This document shows positions 1 through 8,414 of a DNA stretch of 45,983 nt, piece by piece. The stretch is from the NCBI GenBank assembly GCA_018398765.1, contig JAHBMJ010005729.1, forward strand, positions 21,688 through 67,670. Direction: 5' to 3'. Every line of letters begins with the position of its first letter. Position 1 is the first letter of the stretch. Under the pieces are notes generated by a model. It was not told the origin of the DNA and ran no database searches. It was given only the letters and a program-made list of their open reading frames with translations. The translations under genes and the position numbers were made by a program. The DNA is from Chromera velia (taxonomy: Eukaryota; Sar; Chromeraceae).

Positions 1-802
1 CGACGTGGGCAGGAACGAACTGGAAGCCCCAACCCCCACACCCCCTCCTGCTCCTGCCGCATGATTTTGCGGAGGATGCCCGTGTGAAGCTTGTGCGCTC
101 GCATCGCGCGCGACAAGGAGGGCTTCACCCGCACCCCCTCCTCCTGCTGCGGTGCCAACCTGTCCCGACGAACCATGCAAAGAAAGAGAAGAATACGAAA
201 CGGAGTCCACAGAGGTGACAGCAGCATTTGCCGTCCCCATATTAATATTAATATTCCTCTCATCGGCTGTTGTCTCCTGCGACAGAAGACGGCCCCCCTC
301 TGACGCCACCAGCCCGCTGCTTACATTCCCATTCCCATTCACGACCCCTACTCCGTTCCCACCATGTATGCTCACGCCCACACCCCCGCTAGGTTGGCGT
401 TGTAGTGACGCGAGGGGGCGCACAGATGGGGGAGGTGGCGGCGGGCGGTCCCTTTTCGGGGACGGCCCGCCGCCCCCCACAGGGGGTGAGTGGCCCTGCA
501 CATTTGTGACTGCTGAGTTCGTTTGACCCGACGCCGTTGGAGACGAAGAAGGGGCCCCCCACTGGGAAGAATGGGAAGGGGGGGGCCTCCCATTGTTGTT
601 CGTGCCGTTGCTTTCCTTTTCCCCCCCATTCCCCCCCCTTTCCCTGAGTAGGCTCAGGTCTTTGTCCTTGTCCCCCCTCCCTTCCCTCTCCTCCTCCTCT
701 CTTTCCCTCTCCCATTCTTCTTCCAACTCAGCCTGCTGCTGCTGGGACTGCAGAAGAGAGGACGAGGACAGCAAATTCAATCCCGACTCTATGTCCTTCA
801 AC
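1..802 (-). CDS. Exon 4 of CCCH protein (coiled-coil and low-complexity region, partial)
   Basis: Begins after TCTGTCTGTCTGCAG at 803 and is open for the whole 802 bp to the edge. Residues: KLKDIESGLNLL, a QQQQ and Glu/Arg-rich stretch, then a long Gly/Pro/Ser/Asn region with NININ and PPPPPP runs. I checked the homopolymer runs codon by codon; the frame stays open only in the phase predicted from exon 3. No domain recognised in this part. Confidence 0.78.
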
Positions 803-2532
803 CTGCAGACAGACAGACAGACAGACAATTGAGCCAGCCTGTCGAACAGATATCTATCAGGAACAGAACTTGCAAGGTGCAGGCAGGAACAATGGGGGAT
901 TTTGTGCACCCAGAAAGAAAGAACCTTCCTTCCTTCAAGGTACCTCTGCCTCCCTCCGATTCGGAGAAAGCCGGACAGACAGTGCACTGCCCCTCCATCC
1001 ATCCATCCATCCATCCATCCATGTTCCCTTAAGGCCTCCACTCAGATCTCCCCCTTCCCTCCCATCCTTTTCTTTCTTCCTGATTTCTTTCTTTCTTTCT
1101 TTCTTCCTTTCTGACTTCCCTCTCCTGTTCTCTCTTTTTTTCTTTCTTTCTTTCTTCCTTCCTTTCTGACTTCCCTCTCCTGTTCTCTCTTTTTTTCTTT
1201 CTTTTTTTCTTTCTTTCTTTCTTCCTTTCTTTCTTTCTGACTTCCCTCAAAAGCAGGAAGGAAGGAATGCAGACTGCCAGGAGGGGGCACACGAATGAAT
1301 GAATGAATGAATGAATGGATAAATAAATGAATGCGCGCACACATACGAATGAAATGGAGGGACGGAAGGAAGCGAAGGAGCTAGAACGTGAACAGAAGCG
1401 AAAAAGGAAGGAAGGAAGATGGTAGGAAGAGCCACAAGAGAATAAGAGGAGGGGGAAGAGGACGGGAGAAAAATAAGGGCAGACGGACTATACACTTGAC
1501 CAGCTGGCTTACTTGGCAGTTCCAAGTTCGTGGACTCCGTGTGTATTTATTTTCGTACATTTATTTGTATGAAAATAAATACACACATTTGACCAGCTGG
1601 CTTACTTGGCAGTTCGAAGTTCGTGGACTCCGTGTGCGTATTTGCACCGGTCCCCCATGATGCAGCAGCCTGCATGCATGGATACAGACAGATGTACATA
1701 CAATACACGCACACACATGCGTGCGCCGTGCGCGTGCCTGAGATCTCTCTTTTCTGCTTATCCCTATGCATCCTTCCGACTCTTTCTCTCCCTCACGCAT
1801 CTGCGGATCCGCCTTTTTGCCCTTTGCTTCCGGGAGTGCGCTCGGAACAATGTTTATGGCCCGGAAAGCGAAGCTGAGAGGGCACTTAACAAAAATTGCA
1901 CCCCCCCAGACCACACGGATGGCTGCGTCCGACGTTTACAGGAAGATCTGACGCACGCCAAGCTCGGCCCCGGAAAGATAATTCAGCTGAGGAGGCACTT
2001 TCCAAATTTAAAGCAGGGGCAACAAGAAATAAATTTCGCTTTCCGGGCCATTCGCACGGAGTGCGTCAGATTTTCAATCAGAAGGCACGTCACACGATCG
2101 CAAGCAAGCAAGCTGCCTAGGCGCATCCGATCTTGTAGGTAAATGAATGATTAAAGAAGCCATGCAGCCAAGCGACCAGCCATGCAGAGAGGAAGCCTGC
2201 CTGCCCACCTTTCTGCCACATGAAGCACAGAGCCGTTTTATAGGATCCCGCAAGAGACCGCAGCTCTTCCTCCCCGTGGGCGAATGGGCAGCTCTCGGCA
2301 TTGCAATGGCCCTCAAGAAAGTTTGGACACATTTTTGTCTGCATGAAGACACGAAAAACAATTCATACTTTGCAGAAAGAAGACTGAATTGAATGATCTG
2401 ACCATGCGAGCAGAAAAGAACAGAGGCTTGCGAGAGGGAAACTTCGATTGATGGAAGCCTTTTCCTTCTGTGCAGACAAGACAGACAGACAGACAGACAG
2501 GCAGACAGGCAGGTCGAGTGAGTGCGAACGCA

Positions 2533-2567
<35 letters not shown>

Positions 2568-2649
2568 GGAGGAAGAAAGGAAGAAAGGAGGAAAGGAAGG
2601 AAGAAAAAAATAAACAAAGGAAGAAAGGAAGAAAGAAAGAAAGAAAGGA

Positions 2650-2680
<31 letters not shown>

Positions 2681-2731
2681 CGAGAGAGAGAAAGAGAAAG
2701 AAAGAAAGAAAGAAAGGAAGAAAGGGAGGAA

Positions 2732-2764
<33 letters not shown>

Positions 2765-2771
2765 GAAGGAA

Positions 2772-2809
<38 letters not shown>

Positions 2810-2859
2810 ACGAAAAGAAAGAAAGAAAGAAAGAAAGCGAGAGAGAGAAAGAGAGAGAG

Positions 2860-2897
<38 letters not shown>

Positions 2898-2907
2898 GAA
2901 GAAAGAA

Positions 2908-2943
<36 letters not shown>

Positions 2944-2948
2944 ACGAA

Positions 2949-2980
<32 letters not shown>

Positions 2981-3134
2981 AAAAAAAAAAGAAAAGAAAG
3001 AAAGAAAAAAAAAAGAAAAGAAAGAGAGGAAGGAAGGAAGGGACGAAGGAAGGAAGGAAGAAAAGAAAGAAAAGAAAGAAAGAAAGAAAGAAAGAGAAAG
3101 AGAGAGAAAGAGAGAGAAAGAGAGAGAAAGAGAG

Positions 3135-3168
<34 letters not shown>

Positions 3169-3251
3169 GAAGGAAGAAAGGAAGAAAGGAAGAAAGGAAG
3201 AAAGGAAGAAAGAAAGAAAGAAAGAAAGAAAGGAAGAAAGGAAGAAAGAAA

Positions 3252-3283
<32 letters not shown>

Positions 3284-3317
3284 AGAAAGAAAAGAAAGAA
3301 AGAAAGAAAGAAAGAAA

Positions 3318-3355
<38 letters not shown>

Positions 3356-3466
3356 AGGAAAGGAAGGAAGGAAGGAAGAAAGAAAGAAAGAAAGAAAGAA
3401 AGGGAAGGAAGGAAGGAAGGAAGAAAGGAAGGAAGAAAGGAAGGAAGAAAGGAAGGAAGAAAGGAA

Positions 3467-3504
<38 letters not shown>

Positions 3505-3505
3505 A

Positions 3506-3553
<48 letters not shown>

Positions 3554-3752
3554 AAAGAAAGAAAAGAAAGAAAGAGAGGAAGGAAGGAAGGAAGGAAGGA
3601 TGGGGAAGAAAAAACGAAGGAAGGCAAATAAGAGAGGAGATCACGGAAACGCGGAAACGCTCGAGAGAGAAGAAAAAGGAAGTGCACTCTCCCACGTGAG
3701 CTCTTCAGATTAAACTGAACAAAGCAGGACAAAGGCCGCTTCCTGAGGCAGC

Positions 3753-3786
<34 letters not shown>

Positions 3787-4563
3787 GACAGACAGACGGA
3801 CACGCCCACACTCGCACACGTGGCAGGAGGCGACGGGGACTTACGCACCTTTTTCAAGTCCGGCGCGGCACGCAGCTGCAGAAAGAGAGCAGAAGGGAAG
3901 AGAAACGCAAACCTTCACTGTTTGCTGTCTCACGTACACCAACCACCAAGCAAGATGTCCGGACATGAGCCGACAATGCGTAGTAGCACGTTGGTGGGGG
4001 AGGAGGGGAGACCGTCAGACTGGCGCGGATGGTGACAAAGGGGGGAGAGCTGAACCGACACAGACCACACAAGAGAGAGAAGAACGAGACAGAGAGGAAG
4101 GAGAAAGAGGCGGGGAAAGGGACGAGGACGGATTGAACTGGTGCACACACTTAAGCGGGTGGAAAGCAACAGAGCAGAAAAAAGAAAGTTGAGCTGGAGA
4201 TGCGCACGCAGAGAACAGTCAGCGGTGAAAGCCCACAGACCCAGGGAAGAGTGAGAGAATAAGGGGAAGAGGCTGCAGGGGTACATGCAGGACCGAAGCT
4301 ACAGACGGGTGAGGAGGAAACAAAGGGAGGAAGGAAGAAGGAAGAGAAATCACACAGAAGTCGTGAAGGCACAACGAGCAAACGAGATCGAAGAAAGGCA
4401 GGTATGCAGGAGGACCAAAGAGCTGCTTGAGAGAAGAGCATGATGCGTTGGTCAAAGCCGGTTGGCTTACCTCTCCCACTTCGTGAGCAAACGTACAGTG
4501 GGATCCCCTTGTGCATCGGCCCTCTTGAAAGAAACGACACATCTTGGTCTTAAAGCATTGCAT
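1..4563 (-). CDS. CCCH-type zinc-finger protein, three fingers (3' end beyond window)
   Basis: Spliced from four exons: 4563-4471, 2338-2209, 1669-1606 and 802-1, all joining in phase and open to the window edge (at least 363 residues). Start chosen at the ATG at 4563, just before the first finger. Finger 1 is C9-x7-C17-x5-C23-x3-H27 (FAH), finger 2 C35-x7-C43-x4-C48-x3-H52, finger 3 C69-x7-C77-x5-C83-x3-H87; finger 3 is split by intron 2, so the intron placement is strongly supported. Each finger starts with or follows a KTK/TKM-like lead and ends in F/YAH, as in eukaryotic RNA-binding CCCH proteins that act in mRNA turnover or translation; the target here is unknown. After the fingers come a Gln/Glu/Arg-rich likely coiled coil and then a low-complexity Pro/Gly/Ser/Asn region. 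Donors are GTAAGC or GTGGGC; acceptors end in TGCAG. Transcribed divergently from the Dim1-like gene. Confidence 0.88.
803..1605 (-). other. Intron 3 of the CCCH gene
   Basis: Holds a duplicated exon 3 end with a hairpin (1496-1636), a GAAT run near 1290-1330, CTTT/TTCC microsatellite at about 1087-1243 and an ATCC run at about 996-1022. No coding sequence seen. Confidence 0.75.
1087..1243. repeat. TTTC microsatellite, internally duplicated
   Basis: Runs of TTTC/TTCC/TTTT. A block ending in CTGACTTCCCTC recurs at about 1110, 1167 and 1239, so the tract grew partly by segment duplication rather than slippage alone. Confidence 0.85.
1496..1636. mobile_element. Hairpin element with 48-bp flanking direct repeats
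   Basis: Copies at 1496-1543 and 1589-1636 differ at one position. The 45-bp core between them is an inverted repeat with arms TGTGTATTTATTTTC and GAAAATAAATACACA. The repeats contain the end of CCCH exon 3 plus its donor. Confidence 0.75.
1606..1669 (-). CDS. Exon 3 of CCCH protein (second half of finger 3)
   Basis: 64 bp between the acceptor ATGCATGCAG (ending 1670) and a GTAAGC donor at 1605. Completes finger 3 with GCCIMGDRCKYAHG, then VHELRTAK. Its 3' part and its donor are duplicated at 1496-1543 on the far side of a hairpin element, so two copies of the 5' splice site lie 93 bp apart. Failure to splice at the first copy would reach an in-frame TAA. Confidence 0.85.
1946..2071. mobile_element. 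Degraded inverted-repeat element (ATCTGACGCAC ends)
   Basis: Arms at 1946-1977 and 2039-2071 are imperfect inverted repeats of about 32 bp, beginning ATCTGACGCAC and ending GTGCGTCAGAT. A diverged direct repeat starting CCCGGAAAG lies at about 1860 and 1969. It sits in intron 2 of the CCCH gene. It resembles the other GACGCAC-ended elements in this window but is older and less regular. Confidence 0.5.
2209..2338 (-). CDS. Exon 2 of CCCH protein (finger 2 and half of finger 3)
   Basis: Acceptor TCATGCAG ends at 2339; donor GTGGGC begins at 2208. Encodes TKMCPNFLEGHC, the rest of finger 2, a GEEELRS linker and the first Cys of finger 3. Ends in phase 1. Confidence 0.87.
2531..3599. repeat. Long GAAA/GGAA purine tract in CCCH intron 1
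   Basis: About 1.07 kb of almost uninterrupted purines on the plus strand (GAAA with GGAA, GAGA and AAAA interruptions). It gives very long meaningless reading frames on both strands (Lys/Glu/Arg, or Phe/Leu/Ser). It lies wholly within the 2,132-bp intron 1 (2339-4470). Confidence 0.95.
3752..3783. repeat. CA dinucleotide repeat
   Basis: About 16 CA units within CCCH intron 1. Confidence 0.95.
4471..4563 (-). CDS. Exon 1 of CCCH protein (finger 1)
   Basis: 31 codons from ATG to a GTAAGC donor at 4470. It encodes the complete first CCCH finger, followed by HEVGE. Phase 0 at its 3' end. An untranslated exon upstream cannot be excluded. Confidence 0.85.
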
Positions 4564-5609
4564 TATGAAGCCGGCAGAAGCGGGCACAGACAAAAGCAGT
4601 ACAGATGCACAGGGAATACACAAAACATGTACTGCATCCAGCGTCTTTCAGCTATCCAGATGCGCCACTCTTTCTTACAATGTTGTCCACCATGTTAGCA
4701 GTCTCCTTGATTGACGTTGCCGCTGCATGGGCCACGGCACAAAATAATCGATCGAAAGACAGAAGATGAGATTCTGGGAGCCGGCAAAGACACGCGTGAT
4801 GAGGCAAATGAGTAGAGGCGCAGTGTCAGAATGTGCCCTTTACTTCAATCCATGAGAAACCGGTACTTTTCATCTCTTGTCAGATCAGAGATCGACTGCA
4901 GTCATCAATAAGGTTTCTGAATGGTTTCTGACTTGCATGAAATTGTCGCTCCAAACACGCGGCGGCGCGCTTTACAATCATGCATGATCGAGGGCCCGCG
5001 CCGCGGCGCCGCGCGGTCTGGCCGGCGCGGCCGCCCGATTGAAGGCGCGCCGCATCATTGAGGCAGGCGGCCACTATAGCTGCACACAAGCCAGCTGAGC
5101 CTGGTACTGCTGTATAGAGTCACGATCCCCACGGTTCTCTCGAGAAGCTGACATGCAGTTGTGCTGGCATACTAAATAGCTGTGAGTCCCATTTAAGGGA
5201 GCAGGACCTGCGGAATGCATAGATGGATTTTGTTTGTCTGCTGCCGGCGAGGACTGATCATCTTTTGAGTCCATCGCTTTTCTTTTCTTCCGTCTACACG
5301 CCGACTCACGCCGGTGTCCAGACACTTTTTGACTATTTGGAATACATGCAGCAGTTGCAGCTTGTTTCCCTTTCCGTTTGCAGAGCTGTGACTCAAGACA
5401 TCTCATTGCGTCCGTTCGGTGCCTTCCCGTTGCAAGCCGTCTCCGTACGTCTCTCCGGCAGACTCGGGACTTCCGCCTGCCTTTGACGAAGGGTTTCAGC
5501 GGCAGACTCAGTGTCCCCGCGTTTACACTGAATTTCTCTGACTGCACTTCCGCAACAAAAGCCCCCCGTGCTTTGGCTGACCCAAAAGTGCACGCAGCAA
5601 TCTCACTGG
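4564..5609. promoter_or_regulatory. Divergent intergenic region with GC-rich core
   Basis: About 1 kb between the start of the CCCH gene (minus) and the Dim1-like gene (plus). Positions 4960-5060 are strongly GC-rich with GCGCGCC and GGCCGGCGCGGCCGCC and many CpG, unlike the surroundings; this suits a shared promoter. No TATA box is convincing. An open frame on the minus strand (5742-5074) and a strong acceptor-like TTCCATTCTACAG ending at about 5723 mean the 5' structure of the Dim1-like gene is not settled. Confidence 0.45.
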
Positions 5610-6253
5610 ATGTGTTCGAGATGCCGTCTCCGTCTCCAGCCGCAGCTCTTCTCCATTTCTCCTCCTTCTTCTTCGGGGCCGCTGACCGCGTTGGCGTCTC
5701 CGCCTGCTTCTCTTCCATTCTACAGTGTTTGTACTTCCACAAAGGGCAGTGTCCGAAATTTCGGGGCCCTGGGTCACCTGGGCGCGCCTGCTGCCGGGTT
5801 CTACCTGAGGAAAGAATTAGGGCAGCACCTGCTGACCAACGAGGGCGTGCTGGACAAGATCGTGGCGGCGTGTGATGTCAAGTCCAGTGACACGGTGCTG
5901 GAGATTGGGCCAGGGACGGGAAATTTGACTGTGCGTCTGCTTCCTTTAGCTCGGAAGGTTGTGGCACTGGACGTGGACAGACGGATGATCAGTGAGGTAC
6001 AGGGTCGAGCGGTTTCTCTGGGGTTCCGCAATTTGGAGGCACAGCAGCGGGACGCCCTCCGATCTCCCCTGGGTCGATTTGACATTTGCACGGGCAACAT
6101 GCCGTACCAGATTTCGTCCCCGTTTCTCCTCAAGTTACTGGCGCACCGGGCGCCCTGGAGAGTCGCGGTTTTGATGTTCCAGAAGGAATTTGCAGAGCGG
6201 CTCCTCGCAGTGCCTGGGTACAGAAACTACAGCAGACTGGCAGTAAATACAAG
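5610..6253 (+). CDS. Exon 1 of Dim1-like gene (SAM-binding core)
   Basis: Carries the Rossmann-fold core, motif I and motif IV, and ends ...YSRLAVNTR before a GTCGGT donor at 6254. The ATG at 5610 is the first in-frame Met of this open stretch; translation from a later exon start near 5724 is the alternative. Confidence 0.75.
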
Positions 6254-6933
6254 GTCGGTTGGTTTCCTTCTCTTTCTCTCTGTATGTGTGTATGCATGTA
6301 CGTGTGTATGTATGTATGTATGTAATGGTGCGTACAGTGAACGTAAGGCCGGTGGACAGCCCAACAAGCCCCCTTGCATCTTTTTGTGAGAATCTGCTTC
6401 CTGCTTCTGGGTTGGAGTTTTGGTTTCTGTATCTAAGCCATGATATCAGCTGAGTCGATCGTGTGGGCTCTGATGTTTTCTCTCCCTTTGTATTCTCTCT
6501 CTTTCTCTCTCTCTGCCTGTGACACACACACACACTCTCTCNCCCCCCCTCTCTCTCTCTCTCTCTCTCTCCCTCCCTCCTCTCTCTCTCTGTGTGTGTG
6601 TGTGTGTGTGTGTTGCAGGCTGTTCTGCAAGGTTCTTCCCATCTGTCTTGTGCGGCCGGGAAGTTTCTCCCCCGCCCCCCAGGTTCAGTCGCTCGTCGTC
6701 AGGATAGAGCCCCGAGAGAGGCCGAGAGGACTGGACTTTCTGGAGTGGGAGGGCATGACGCGACTGCTGTTCAGGAGGAAGCGGAGACAGATGCACTCAA
6801 TCTTCCTCAGCCCCAACGTGGTCCGAATGCTGGACTCCAACTACAGAACGTGGTGCTCCCTCCAGGGAAGAGCGCCCGTCCTCAAACCGATGAAGGTCAG
6901 TCAGCTGGTCAGATACCTGCCTCTCTCTCTCTC

Positions 6934-6998
<65 letters not shown>

Positions 6999-8109
6999 TC
7001 GTACGTACGTGTGGGTGGGTGTGGGTGTGGGTGTGGGTGTGGGTGTGTGGGTGGATGTGTTGGTGGGTGGGTGGCTGGATGGGTGAGAGAGGGAGAGAGG
7101 GAGTGAGTGAGAGAAGGGGGGGATGGAGAGAGGGACAGAGAGTTTGTTTGTTTGAGATATAAAGTGTACATTGAAATGGATAGAGGAGGATCCTGTTGCG
7201 TTGCGTTTTGACTCTTGTCTTACGGGCTCTGACACTCATCTCAATGCATTGCCCACACAGTGTCTACATGTGCTCGTGTGTCTGTATGTGTGTGTGTATG
7301 TATGTATGTATGTATGTATTGTATGTATGTATGAAGGAATGAATGTGTGTTTGTTTGTGTGTGTGTGTGTGTGCCTTTAGGCTCTTGTGAGGGAGGCACT
7401 GAACGACAGCGGCATTGCCCACAAAGTTCCTGTGCTGACGGAGGCCGAAGAATTCTTCAAGCTCCTTGCGGCGTTCCACAGGAAAGGCCTCAGGTTCGAT
7501 CGTGCATTCATGCCTCGATCAGAGGACCCGGAAGAGAGGAGGGCAATGCCGGTGTCTGTGTTTATTTTCATACAGAGTTCATTTATTTATTTTTTACTCT
7601 GTATGCATGCAGGTTCGTGAATGTCTCAGAGGACCCGGAAGAGAGGAGGGCAATGTCGGTGTCAAGAGTTTGCAGGCGCGTGGCGCCTCCAGGAGGTGCG
7701 CAAGGGAAGGGGGGGGGTTGGACTGGGAGTTTACAGAATTCTTTATACATACATACAAAAATACATACATACATACATGCATATTCTGTATGAAAGTAAA
7801 TGCAGGTGCGCAAGGGAAGGGGGGGGTTGGACTGGGAGTTTGCATTTACTTTCATACAGAATTCTTGATACATACATACATACATGCATATTCTGTATGA
7901 AAGAAAATGCAGATGCGCAAGGGAAGGGGGGGGTTGGACTGGGAGAAGAAGAAGACGAAGACGACGAAGAGGAAGAAGAGGAAGACGAAGAAGATCGGCT
8001 TGGCGCATGGGAGACTGTAGAGGATGGTCGGTCGTCTTTTGTGGTTTCTTTGTTTCTCTGTTTCTTCGTTTCTTTCTGTTTTTTTTTTTTTTAAGCAAAG
8101 GTCGCTTGA
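5610..8109 (+). CDS. DIM1: Dim1/KsgA-family rRNA adenine N6,N6-dimethyltransferase
   Basis: Likely methylates the two adjacent adenines near the 3' end of small-subunit rRNA, using S-adenosylmethionine. Exons 5610-6253, 6619-6895, 7381-7493, 7613-7695, 7913-8026 and 8096-8109 join in phase (414 codons plus stop). GQHLLTNEG is at about residues 71-79, SAM motif I VLEIGPGTGNLT at 96-107, and the catalytic motif IV is NMPYQISSPF at 163 (family NLPY). FSPAPQVQSLVVRIEP and the C-terminal RRKRRQMHSIF...NYRTWC match eukaryotic Dim1 better than bacterial KsgA. The Dim1 body ends at FHRKGLRF; an unusual acidic tail follows. The first 60 residues are Ser/Pro/Leu-rich and could be an organelle-targeting peptide, or the true first exon may lie upstream. 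The last three introns except the final one derive from hairpin insertions. Confidence 0.85.
6519..6612. repeat. CA/TC/TG dinucleotide tract with an ambiguous base
   Basis: A run of CA, then CT, then TG units in intron 1 of the Dim1-like gene. Position 6542 is an N. The TG run directly precedes the acceptor. Confidence 0.95.
6619..6895 (+). CDS. Exon 2 of Dim1-like gene
   Basis: Acceptor is a TG run then TTGCAG; donor is GTCAGTCAG. Encodes LFCKVLPICLV, the PAPQV-SLVVRIEP signature and the Dim1 C-terminal helical region. Phase is consistent at both ends. Confidence 0.85.
6921..7080. repeat. TG / GGGTG microsatellite
   Basis: CT run, then about 30 TG units, then GGGTGT and GGTGGGTGG variants, in intron 2 of the Dim1-like gene. 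A TATG run follows at about 7285-7335. Confidence 0.95.
7381..7493 (+). CDS. Exon 3 of Dim1-like gene (end of the conserved body)
   Basis: Acceptor TGCCTTTAG ends at 7380. Encodes ALVREALNDSG through AFHRKGLR, matching the final helix of Dim1 proteins. The 3' boundary AG|GTTCG is repeated at 7611, where it becomes the next acceptor. Confidence 0.82.
7494..7663 (+). mobile_element. Introner-like insertion 1 in the Dim1-like gene
   Basis: A 38-bp exon segment at 7519-7556 is repeated at 7626-7663 (one mismatch); weaker similarity extends back to GTTCG at 7494 and 7613. The core at about 7557-7612 has arms TACAGAGT and ACTCTGTA and ends in ATGCATGCAG. Removing 7494-7612 (119 bp) restores the frame. 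Confidence 0.72.
7613..8109 (+). CDS. Exons 4-6 of Dim1-like gene (acidic C-terminal tail)
   Basis: Exon 4 (7613-7695) encodes FVNVSEDPEERR...RVAPPG. Exon 5 (7913-8026) encodes AQGKGGVGLG then an acidic run with EEEDEDDEEEE and LGAWETVED. A GTCGGT donor at 8027 and a T-run acceptor ending TTTTAAG at 8095 give a last exon of KVA and a TGA stop at 8107. Without that splice the frame continues as a Phe-rich stretch to a stop at 8092, which looks like intron. The tail is not part of the usual Dim1 family length. Confidence 0.6.
7696..7945 (+). mobile_element. Two tandem introner-like insertions in the Dim1-like gene
   Basis: A 33-34-bp segment with a G-rich centre occurs three times (7696-7729, 7806-7838, 7913-7945), separated by hairpin cores of 76 and 74 bp. 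The second core has 22-bp arms with one mismatch (ends TGCATTTACTTTC and GAAAGAAAATGCA). Each core ends AAATGCAG. Removing 7696-7912 as an intron joins GGA G|AT GCG in frame. Confidence 0.75.
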
Positions 8110-8414
8110 GTGAAACGCAGAGGGGCTGTACAGAGACTGAAAGGGAAAGCTGTTGAACCTCTCCACCTTCGTTGCTAGCATCTTTCCCCGCTCCGTGAAG
8201 CCTGCGTTTTATGCTGCGGTAAAGATTTCAGACAACATGCAGTTTCTTTCCGCACCTGCGTCAATGGGATTGCATCCATCAACGGTTTCAATGGATTGTC
8301 CTCGGTTTCTTTCCTTTGTTTCGTTTCTGAATTGCCGAATACGTGCGTACAGGAATAGCAAATTCTCGAGTCTAGGGCAGTGTTTATGTTGGACTGTAGG
8401 CGGCTGTCTCTTTC
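8110..8414. other. Downstream flank of Dim1-like gene
   Basis: Probable 3' UTR or spacer. No gene or repeat recognised before the 77-bp array begins. Confidence 0.5.

Noticed and set aside
2074-3819. Long Phe/Leu/Ser and Lys/Glu/Arg reading frames
   Set aside because: They are translations of the GAAA/GGAA microsatellite inside a well-supported intron.
5074-5742. 222-codon minus-strand frame beside the Dim1-like gene
   Set aside because: No recognisable domain, and it overlaps the Dim1-like 5' region; kept only as a caveat on the Dim1 start.
6542-6542. Ambiguous base N as a possible variant
   Set aside because: It lies in a dinucleotide run and is most likely a sequencing uncertainty.
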